Shown one piece after another: positions 26,849 through 34,253 of a stretch of 64,000 bases of DNA. Source of the DNA: Chryseobacterium sp. MEBOG06 (lineage in GTDB: Bacteria > Bacteroidota > Bacteroidia > Flavobacteriales > Weeksellaceae). How positions within the stretch are numbered: position 1 is the first letter of the stretch; every line of letters starts with the position of its first letter. The notes under the pieces are model-generated. The model had not been told where the DNA came from. It saw only the letters and a list, made by a program, of their open reading frames with translations, and did not search any database. The stretch covers positions 1,736,001 through 1,800,000 of the forward strand of contig NZ_CP084580.1 of the NCBI RefSeq assembly GCF_021869765.1, in the 5' to 3' direction. Made by a program: the position numbers and the translations under genes.

Positions 26849-27553
26849 TTATCTAAAGCCGCCGCCGCTCTGTTGTCTTGTAGAGCCACTGCTGCTTTGG
26901 CTGCCTGAGCTGTTTCTGAATCCCCCACCTGATGAAGGCTCCGGTCTGCTGGTGCTTTCAGAATTTCTGAAGCCGCTATTGTTGGAGCTTCCGTTGTTTT
27001 GATTTCTGAAACCACTATTATTCTGAGTTCCCTGAGTATTTTGATTGCCAGTACTTTGGTTTCTGAAACCACCGCTACTCTGGTTTCTGAAGCCACTGTT
27101 GTTCTGGGTTCCCTGACTGTTCTGATAACCGCTGTTTTGGTTTCTGAACCCGCCACTGTTGTTTCTGTTTCCGTTGTTATTGAAACCACCTCCGTTATTG
27201 TATGAGCCATTACTATTGGTAGTACGTGTATTCTGGAATCCGTTAGCAGGTCTCTGTGACGTTGTTGACGAACGTCTCTCTACATATACTTTTCTTCTGT
27301 TGTTATTATCATTATAGTAATAATAAGGAACACCATTATCATAGTAATAATTGACGTTGTTTCTATAATAATACCCATCATTCCCATAATATCCACCACT
27401 TCCGTAATAGCCGGAAGGGGCATAATAATATCCATTATTATAATATGGGTCACCGTAACCGCTGTTATAACCATATCCGTCAGAATATGCTAAACAAGAT
27501 GTTAAACTGGTAATAGCAAAAATAGTGACTGCTATTTTAAATAAATTTTTCAT
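26849..27553 (-). CDS. Tyr/Gly- and Asn/Gln/Ser-rich repeat lipoprotein
   Basis: A 234-residue lipoprotein with lipobox LTSC and lipidated C20. Residues about 22-85 are a YGSGGYYGNDGYYY-type Tyr/Gly/Asn tract, and residues about 100-234 are repeated NNSGFRNQ / GGFRNQ / NQNTQGTQ units ending GGGFR. It is low complexity and probably disordered, with a composition like adhesive or phase-separating surface proteins. The start ATG overlaps the pnuC stop (ATGA), so the two are translationally coupled. Unit copies are near-identical at DNA level, so length may vary between strains. Function unknown. Confidence 0.7.
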   Translation of the reverse strand: MKNLFKIAVTIFAITSLTSCLAYSDGYGYNSGYGDPYYNNGYYYAPSGYYGSGGYYGNDGYYYRNNVNYYYDNGVPYYYYNDNNNRRKVYVERRSSTTSQRPANGFQNTRTTNSNGSYNNGGGFNNNGNRNNSGGFRNQNSGYQNSQGTQNNSGFRNQSSGGFRNQSTGNQNTQGTQNNSGFRNQNNGSSNNSGFRNSESTSRPEPSSGGGFRNSSGSQSSSGSTRQQSGGGFR

Positions 27554-28227
27554 GACTTTATTGTACTTTTTTCTTTAAAACTTTTTTTCCAATTTAGATA
27601 TCCTAAGATAGCCATTATAGTAAATACCAAATATTGAACCGAAGTGATACCAAGACCCTTAAAAATCATCATAGGCATGCAGATGAAATCTCCGACAATC
27701 CAGAAAATCCAGTTCTCAATGCGTTGTTTGGCCATAAACCACATTCCGACTAAAAATATTGAAGTGGTAAATACATCCAGCCAATTGGCCCAGTCCAAAT
27801 GATATAACCCAAGGCTGGTTCCGTCCATTGAAAACTTGTTGTCAATATAAGGTTTATAATAGTAAATAAGAGTGACCAATGCCAGGCTCAATATAAAAAG
27901 AATGCTTGCGTAGAGCCATTCCTTCCTGGTGGCCCATGTAACATCCACATGAATATGATCTTTTGAATTCTTTGCCCACAGGACCCATCCGTAGACACTC
28001 ATTACGGAATAATAGACATTGATCAGGCAGTCTCCCAGTAAACCGAAATTGAAAAGGATATAAACATAAATCAAGGTAGAAATGATACCTGTGGGGTATA
28101 CCCATATATTTTTTTTAATGGAAAAATACACACTCAGAGTGCCGAATATTGCTCCTGAAGCTTCCAGTATAATCTGTAAAGCATCATAATTTTCATAAGG
28201 CTTTATAAAAAGATCATATAAATTCAT
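27550..28227 (-). CDS. pnuC: nicotinamide riboside transporter PnuC
   Basis: A 225-residue membrane protein with about seven helices. The family signature includes a tryptophan- and asparagine-rich core (SVYGWVLWAKNSK and ANWLDVFTTSIFLVGMWFMAKQRIENWIFWIVGD). PnuC imports nicotinamide riboside by facilitated diffusion. The ATG at 28227 gives the start MNLYDLF; six upstream codons are unlikely. No nadR kinase is adjacent, and no riboswitch could be recognised in the 165-nt divergent upstream region. It is coupled to the downstream lipoprotein by a 4-nt overlap. Confidence 0.9.
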   Translation of the reverse strand: MNLYDLFIKPYENYDALQIILEASGAIFGTLSVYFSIKKNIWVYPTGIISTLIYVYILFNFGLLGDCLINVYYSVMSVYGWVLWAKNSKDHIHVDVTWATRKEWLYASILFILSLALVTLIYYYKPYIDNKFSMDGTSLGLYHLDWANWLDVFTTSIFLVGMWFMAKQRIENWIFWIVGDFICMPMMIFKGLGITSVQYLVFTIMAILGYLNWKKSFKEKSTIKS

Positions 28228-28392
28228 GTGTTCAAAAATAAACAAAATTTACTACTTTCCGAAATGCTTTAAATCAGGTGCTGGTCAGGTTTTTAAAGTT
28301 TTTAATGTAAAATAAATGATGAAATTTTAACGATAAACGTGAGAGTCTCTAAATTTTTTATATTTTCGTAAATCCTTAATAAATAAAAAAAC

Positions 28393-29910
28393 ATGTCGAA
28401 AATTTGGGTTAAAAAACCACTAAGTGCCTATGAGGCAGATATGAAGAAAAGTGAGCTGAAAAAGGTCCTCGGGAAATGGAGTTTAACAGCTATTGGAGTG
28501 GGTGCTATCATCGGTGGTGGAATCTTTGTTCTTACCGGAACGGGAGCCTATTATCATGCAGGTCCTGCACTTGCCATTTCCTTTATCATAGCAGGTATAG
28601 CCTGCGTTTTTGCAGCATTATGCTATGCTGAATTTGCCTCTATTATTCCTGTAGAAGGCTCTGCTTATGCCTATGCATATGGTACTGTGGGGGAAATCTT
28701 TGCCTGGGCCATGGGCTGGTGTCTTATCCTGGAGTATGCTATGGCAAGTATGGCAGTCTCCGTGAGCTGGTCCGGATATTTTAACAAGTTTTTGAAAATA
28801 TTTAATATTCATTTACCCACCTATCTTACCTCAGACCCGGCAAGTTACACAGGAGAGGGGTTTTCCATGAACCTGCCTGCATTTGTTCTTGTTTTACTGA
28901 TTACAGCATTGCTGGTTAAAGGAACTAAAGAGGCAGCAGGAGCTAATAACCTGATTGTTTTAATGAAAACTTCTGCCGTTATCTTTGTAATTATTGCAGG
29001 AGTTTATATTATTTTTACAAATACAGATCTTTATAACGCTGTAGATGGTGTTAAAAACTGGAAACCTTTTATTCCCGATCAGATAAAAATTAAAAATTCT
29101 GAAGGTGATATGGTCTCTGCCTATGGCATCAAAGGTATTATTTCCGGAGCTGCAGCCATCTTCTTTGCCTATATTGGTTTTGATGCTGTTTCTACCCAGG
29201 CCGGAGAAGCGATTAACCCTAAAAAAGATGTGCCTTTTGCAATTATCGTTTCATTGTTGGTTTGTACAGCTCTTTATATCTGTGTATCTCTTGTATTGAC
29301 TGGGATGATGCATTATTCAGACTTTAACCCGGAAGGTAAATATCCTGACGCAATCAAAGCGCCTGTAGCTTATGCTTTTGAAATTGCCGGAAAACACTGG
29401 GCTAGTAACGTAGTAACTATTGCAGCTACTGTAGGATTGATTTCTGTAGTAATGGTAATGATGATGGGACAATCAAGAATCTTTATCGGAATGGCTAAAG
29501 ATGGATTGATTCCTCAGTTCTTCGGTCAGCTTCATCCTAAAACAAAAACACCTTACAAAGGAATTATTCTGTTAGGAGTTGTAGTAGCATTTATTGCTGC
29601 ATTTACACCAATTTCAACATTGGCAGATATGACAAGTTTCGGAACTTTGTTTGCATTTACGTTAGTGTGCATCGCTGTTTGGGTGATGAGAAAGAAAGAA
29701 CCGGCCCTGATCAGACCTTTTAAAGTTCCTGCTTATAAAATAGTTGTAACGCTGGGTGTATTTATTAATATTTATTTGATTTTTAACCTGAGTGCTCATG
29801 CATTAGAGCTTTCTGCAGTATGGCTATTCTTGGGAGGTTTAGTATACTTCCTTTACGGAAAATCAAATAGTAAACTTAATAATCCTGAAAAATATAAGGA
29901 CTTAGATTAA
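28393..29910 (+). CDS. APC-superfamily amino acid permease
   Basis: A 505-residue transporter with about 12-14 membrane helices. The N-terminal block LTAIGVGAIIGGGIFVLTGTG is the typical APC helix-1 substrate site, and FFAYIGFDAVSTQAGEAINPKKDVP is the conserved helix-6 region of the cationic amino acid transporter group. It would take up amino acids at the inner membrane by proton exchange or coupling. It is monocistronic, with a UUCG-loop terminator. The exact substrate is not readable. Confidence 0.9.
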   Translation: MSKIWVKKPLSAYEADMKKSELKKVLGKWSLTAIGVGAIIGGGIFVLTGTGAYYHAGPALAISFIIAGIACVFAALCYAEFASIIPVEGSAYAYAYGTVGEIFAWAMGWCLILEYAMASMAVSVSWSGYFNKFLKIFNIHLPTYLTSDPASYTGEGFSMNLPAFVLVLLITALLVKGTKEAAGANNLIVLMKTSAVIFVIIAGVYIIFTNTDLYNAVDGVKNWKPFIPDQIKIKNSEGDMVSAYGIKGIISGAAAIFFAYIGFDAVSTQAGEAINPKKDVPFAIIVSLLVCTALYICVSLVLTGMMHYSDFNPEGKYPDAIKAPVAYAFEIAGKHWASNVVTIAATVGLISVVMVMMMGQSRIFIGMAKDGLIPQFFGQLHPKTKTPYKGIILLGVVVAFIAAFTPISTLADMTSFGTLFAFTLVCIAVWVMRKKEPALIRPFKVPAYKIVVTLGVFINIYLIFNLSAHALELSAVWLFLGGLVYFLYGKSNSKLNNPEKYKDLD

Positions 29911-29921
29911 TTATATAATAT

Positions 29922-29941
29922 AAACCGCTTCGGCGGTTTTT
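29922..29941 (+). terminator. UUCG-loop terminator of the permease gene
   Basis: AAACCGC, a TTCG loop, then GCGGTTT and a run of Ts. It is short but strong. Confidence 0.85.
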
Positions 29942-29958
29942 TTGTTTTAAAATTCATT

Positions 29959-30972
29959 ATGAAAAAAATATCCGCCATTTTACTCTTATCTATAGGAATC
30001 AGTGCATTTTCTCAACAGGTAGAAAGCGTTGAAACGATTTTCAGTGATAAAATAAGCATCAGAGCACTTGAGCTGTATAATAATAAAGTCTGGTATACAG
30101 GTACGGATTCCAAGTTTGGATTTGTAGATCTTAAGAATTATAAAGAACAAAAGCAGATTAAGCTCTCAGAAGGAAAACTTCAGTTCAGAACATTAGCTCA
30201 GGATAAAACGTGTTTTTATACCATCAATATCGAAAGTCCGGCCTATTTCTTTACAATTGATAAAAAAGATCTTAAATCACAGATTGTTTTTAAAGATTCG
30301 GCGAAAACAGCATTTTACGATGCTCTACATTTCGTAAATGATAAACTTGCCTACACTTTTAGTGATGCAGACCAGGATCATGTATTGAAACTGGCAAAAT
30401 ATAAGGATGGAAAATGGAGTATGCTTAAAAATAGTTTAGTATTGAATGAGGGTGAAGCTGCTTTTGCTGCCAGCAATACCAATATTTCATCCGCTTCCCG
30501 CTATATGTGGATTGCAACAGGTGGTAAGGCTTCAAGAATTATTAGACTGAATTTGATAGATGAGAACCTGACAGTATTTAAAACACCATTTATACAGGGT
30601 GAGTCTTCACAGGGGATGTACTCATTAGATTTCAAAGATGATAAATTCGGAATTGCAGTAGGAGGAGATTACACCAAACAGGATGCTAATGTCAATAATA
30701 TTGCGACTACCAATGACGGTGGTGAAACGTGGCAGATTCAAGCCTCCGCAAAGAATGCAGGATATATGACGTGTGTGAAAATAAAGCCCGGCTCAAAGGG
30801 GAAAGAGATCATTGCAGTGGGAGATCAGCATGTCAGCTATTCTTCAGATTATGGAAAGACCTGGAAGAAAATTTCCGATGAAAAAGGTTTTTTCGTCTGC
30901 CAATGGATCAATAGTAACAGCCTGGTTTTTGCAGGGAAAGACAGAATTGTGATTATGAAATTAAAATTTTAA
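29959..30972 (+). CDS. secreted BNR/YCF48-like beta-propeller protein
   Basis: A 337-residue protein with a signal peptide (about 1-18, ending FSQQ). Repeated NDGGETWQIQASA and SSDYGKTWKKISDEKG motifs are BNR-like blades, as in sialidase-like and photosystem-stability-factor-like (YCF48/HCF136-type) propellers. No sialidase catalytic residues are evident, so I would not call it an enzyme. It starts 17 nt after the permease terminator. Its role is unknown; it may be periplasmic. Confidence 0.7.
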   Translation: MKKISAILLLSIGISAFSQQVESVETIFSDKISIRALELYNNKVWYTGTDSKFGFVDLKNYKEQKQIKLSEGKLQFRTLAQDKTCFYTINIESPAYFFTIDKKDLKSQIVFKDSAKTAFYDALHFVNDKLAYTFSDADQDHVLKLAKYKDGKWSMLKNSLVLNEGEAAFAASNTNISSASRYMWIATGGKASRIIRLNLIDENLTVFKTPFIQGESSQGMYSLDFKDDKFGIAVGGDYTKQDANVNNIATTNDGGETWQIQASAKNAGYMTCVKIKPGSKGKEIIAVGDQHVSYSSDYGKTWKKISDEKGFFVCQWINSNSLVFAGKDRIVIMKLKF

Positions 30973-31084
30973 ATATCAGATATAGAATTTATCACTATTA
31001 TACAAAAGCCTGACCATACGTATTTAGACTCATTATAAAATAGAACCTAATATAATTCATAGGTTAAAATTCATAACTATTGGT

Positions 31085-31092
31085 TAATTTTG
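31085..31092 (+). promoter_or_regulatory. -7 element of hemN
   Basis: TAATTTTG matches TAnnTTTG exactly and leaves a leader of about 55 nt. No convincing -33 element is visible. Confidence 0.4.
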
Positions 31093-31150
31093 TAGCTCGG
31101 AGATTTAATTATGTTAAATTTCTTATCCTTATAAAATTTTAATTTTCAAA

Positions 31151-32509
31151 ATGAACTCTTTAATAGATAAGTATAATATTCCCGGGCCGCGTTACACTTC
31201 TTATCCTACTGTTCCTTATTGGGATGATACTACATTCTCACCGGAAAGATGGAAGCAGAGCGTAATAAGGTCTTTTCACGAGAGTAATGCAGAGGAGGGG
31301 ATTTCTATTTATATCCATTTACCTTTCTGCGAAGCGTTGTGTACATTCTGTGCATGCCATAAAAGGATTACAAAACAACACAGTGTGGAAATTCCTTATC
31401 TGGAAAGCGTTTTAAAAGAATGGAAATTATATCTTGAGCTTTTCAACGAGAAACCAAAACTAAAAGAATTGCACCTTGGTGGTGGAACTCCTACGTTTTT
31501 CTCTCCTGAGAATTTAAAAACATTATTAAGTGGAATTTTTGAAACGGTAGACATTGCAGAACATCCTGAGTTTTCTTTTGAGGGACATCCGAACAATACG
31601 ACAAAGGATCATCTTCAGACTTTATATGATCTTGGTTTCAGAAGAGTAAGTTTTGGTGTTCAGGATTATGATCCTAAAGTTCAGAAAGCAATCAACAGAA
31701 TTCAGCCTTTTGAAAATGTAAAAGCAGTAACGGAATGGGCTAAGGAAATTGGATATAGAGGAATCAGCCATGATCTGGTTTTCGGACTGCCGCACCAGAA
31801 TTGGGAAGCAATGGAGCATACGATCAGAAAAACAATGGAGCTGAAGCCGGACAGATTAGCATTTTATTCTTATGCGCATGTGCCATGGGTAAAAGGAGTA
31901 GGGCAGAGAGGTTTTGATGAGAATGATCTTCCAAGTGGAGAAGAAAAACGCCGTTTGTATGAAGATGGCAAAAGGCTCCTTCAGGATTTAGGATATATTG
32001 AAGTAGGAATGGATCATTTCTCTCTGGAGCATGATGATCTGTATCAGTCTTTGATACATAAGAAGCTCCACAGGAACTTTATGGGCTACACTTCCAGCAA
32101 TACGCAGCTGATGGTTGGATTGGGAATGTCTGCGATTTCAGATTCATGGTATGCTTTTGCGCAGAATGTAAAAACAGTGGAAGAATACCAGAAAATGGTT
32201 GAAGAAGGAGAGATCCCGGTAGTGAAAGGGCATGTTCTGAATGAAGAAGATCTGATCGTAAGAAGACATATTCTGAATCTGATGTGTCAGCTTGAGACCA
32301 CTTTTCATGAAGAGAATTCGTTCCCTGAGCTTGAAAATGCATTGGGAATGCTGAAAGAGATGGAAAATGACGGATTGGTTGAAATCAGTGGTAATGAAAT
32401 TAAAATTACAGAAGAAGGAAGAGCATTCACCAGAAATGTAGCCATGGTTTTCGATCTCAGAATGATGAGAAATAAACCCGAAACGAGAATTTTCTCTATG
32501 ACGATATAA
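31151..32509 (+). CDS. hemN: oxygen-independent coproporphyrinogen III oxidase
   Basis: A 452-residue radical-SAM enzyme that decarboxylates coproporphyrinogen III to protoporphyrinogen IX. The [4Fe-4S] cysteines are C60, C64 and C67 in FCEALCTFC, and C69 matches the extra HemN cysteine. The HemN N-terminus PGPRYTSYPT and the motif GVQDYDPKVQKAINRIQ are both present, which separates it from the HemW-like group. Its own promoter and terminator mark a single-gene unit. Confidence 0.94.
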   Translation: MNSLIDKYNIPGPRYTSYPTVPYWDDTTFSPERWKQSVIRSFHESNAEEGISIYIHLPFCEALCTFCACHKRITKQHSVEIPYLESVLKEWKLYLELFNEKPKLKELHLGGGTPTFFSPENLKTLLSGIFETVDIAEHPEFSFEGHPNNTTKDHLQTLYDLGFRRVSFGVQDYDPKVQKAINRIQPFENVKAVTEWAKEIGYRGISHDLVFGLPHQNWEAMEHTIRKTMELKPDRLAFYSYAHVPWVKGVGQRGFDENDLPSGEEKRRLYEDGKRLLQDLGYIEVGMDHFSLEHDDLYQSLIHKKLHRNFMGYTSSNTQLMVGLGMSAISDSWYAFAQNVKTVEEYQKMVEEGEIPVVKGHVLNEEDLIVRRHILNLMCQLETTFHEENSFPELENALGMLKEMENDGLVEISGNEIKITEEGRAFTRNVAMVFDLRMMRNKPETRIFSMTI

Positions 32510-32512
32510 AAT

Positions 32513-32539
32513 AAAAGCGGTTCACTTAGAACCGCTTTT
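32513..32539 (+). terminator. hemN terminator
   Basis: A perfect 11-bp stem AAAAGCGGTTC / GAACCGCTTTT with a 5-nt loop, followed by T. Confidence 0.85.
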
Positions 32540-32666
32540 TATTTGCTTTAAATTTTAGTTATAAAAATAGTATTTAACAAAAACACAAAGGATCATACAT
32601 CGCTTTATATCTTGCCTTTTGGCTACAGAGTGATTGGCCCTTAATGAAGTGTTTTTAAAAATAAAA

Positions 32667-34037
32667 CTATTTAATGATCAATTTTTGGCTGTAAGACTTA
32701 GTGTCTCCCGATTTCAGATTAATAAAATAAACTCCAGCAGATATTTTTGAAATATCAATTGCTTTGCCATTGACAATCTGATCAGTTTCCAGTACTTTTC
32801 GTCCCTCTGCACTGATGATCTCTGCAGTAGCATTTTTATCTTTAATTCCGTTGATGAAGATTTCTTTAGAAGCAGGATTTGGATACACTTTTACTGATCC
32901 CAGATTATTATTATCCTGTGTGCCCAGAGTTCCCGTACTTATTTTAAAAATCTTTCCGCTGTTAACAGCAGCTACATACAATTCGTTTTGTGAATCCTGA
33001 CCAAAAGTAGAAAAGTTGTTTCCAGTGTAGGCTGAAGTCCATGTGATCGTGTTATTATTATCCAGTATTCCGATCTGAGTAGAACAGTAGTCTGCAAAAA
33101 AGTATTTTCCCTGTAGAGATGGATATTGAGAGCCTCTGTAAACATATCCTCCGGTAATAGAGCATTTTCCACCTGAATGATCATACACAGCAATAGGGAA
33201 TGTCATTGTAGACTGTGCAGGACATCCTGCAGGGTTGTAAGAATTGTTTCCCTCATAGCAGCGCCAGCCATAATTTAAACCTGCCTGAGTGATAGGCATT
33301 TTGTTGATCTCTTCTATGGCTCCCTGTCCCACGTCAGCAATCATCACATTTCCTGTTGTGAGGTCAAAAGAAAATTTCCATCCATTTCGTAGTCCGTAGG
33401 CCCATATTTCGTCTGCGCCATCTATTGCAGCCCCTACAAAAGGATTATCTGCAGGAATATTATAAGGGCCGGTAGCATCTACATCTATTCTCAGCATTTT
33501 TCCCAGAAGAACATTTTTATTTTGTGCATTATTATTGGGGTCTCCGCCGCTTCCTCCGTCGCCGGTGATAATCCAGAGTTTTCCGTCAGGAGCAAAATGA
33601 ATGCTTCCACCGTTGTGGTTGTCGAATGGTTTCGGAATGTTCAATAGTATTTTTTCAGAATTGGGATCTGCAATGTTGGGATCCGTAGAGCTGACACTGT
33701 ATCTTGCGACAACAACATTTCCGCTTGGGTTGTTATAATACACAAAAAAATACCCATTGGTAGAGTATTGAGGATGAAAAGCAAGCCCCAAAAGCCCCCT
33801 TTCGCCACCAAAAATAATTTTTGAATCGATATTCAGAAAATTTGCTGGATTAACGGTTCCATTGGGCTGGATAATTTTGATAATACCGTTCTGCTGTACG
33901 ACAAACAAACGGTTGTCATTGGCATTCGTAATCTCTACCGGACTGGTAAGCCCGGTCACAAATTCTTCCAAATTAATGCTTTGAGAATTAACAATTAAGG
34001 AAGAAACAATACTGATGCTAAAAAGTAGTTTTTTCAT
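32667..34037 (-). CDS. secreted PQQ-dependent sugar dehydrogenase (GSDH/sorbosone type), T9SS cargo
   Basis: A 456-residue protein with a signal peptide (about 1-19). The six-bladed propeller of the glucose/sorbosone dehydrogenase family is seen in GERGLLGLAFHPQY, HNGGSIHFAPDGKLWIITGDGG and DEIWAYGLRNGWKFSFD. The final 75 residues are a type A type IX sorting domain (VKVYPNPASKEIFING, GVYFINL). The ATG at 34037 gives a proper signal peptide. It probably oxidises extracellular sugars, using PQQ if available. It is monocistronic. Confidence 0.87.
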   Translation of the reverse strand: MKKLLFSISIVSSLIVNSQSINLEEFVTGLTSPVEITNANDNRLFVVQQNGIIKIIQPNGTVNPANFLNIDSKIIFGGERGLLGLAFHPQYSTNGYFFVYYNNPSGNVVVARYSVSSTDPNIADPNSEKILLNIPKPFDNHNGGSIHFAPDGKLWIITGDGGSGGDPNNNAQNKNVLLGKMLRIDVDATGPYNIPADNPFVGAAIDGADEIWAYGLRNGWKFSFDLTTGNVMIADVGQGAIEEINKMPITQAGLNYGWRCYEGNNSYNPAGCPAQSTMTFPIAVYDHSGGKCSITGGYVYRGSQYPSLQGKYFFADYCSTQIGILDNNNTITWTSAYTGNNFSTFGQDSQNELYVAAVNSGKIFKISTGTLGTQDNNNLGSVKVYPNPASKEIFINGIKDKNATAEIISAEGRKVLETDQIVNGKAIDISKISAGVYFINLKSGDTKSYSQKLIIK

Positions 34038-34216
34038 AATATATTGATGATTAGTGTGTTGAAATAGTAATGAAAATTTTGTACCAATCAAATTTTGAAG
34101 ACTTCATTATGATAGCATGAAAAAATTGTTAAATCTTAAATGGAGGTCAGAATACCAATATATCTGAAAATAAACCATTTCTGTTGTTAAAAATTCATAA
34201 AATACCAGAAAATCAT

Positions 34217-34224
34217 TATATTTG
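34217..34224 (+). promoter_or_regulatory. -7 element of secDF
   Basis: TATATTTG is an exact match to TAnnTTTG, 29 nt before the secDF ATG. Confidence 0.45.
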
Positions 34225-34253
34225 CCGACTTAATTTAACGTAGTTATAACAAA

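Noticed and set aside
26818..27210. Minus-strand Thr/Ala-rich frame overlapping the repeat lipoprotein
   Set aside because: It is a second frame through the repeated DNA; the lipoprotein frame has a signal peptide and overlaps pnuC properly.
26849..27250. CRISPR-like repeats
   Set aside because: The repeat units are in frame and coding (NNSGFRNQ type), with no constant direct repeats or spacers.
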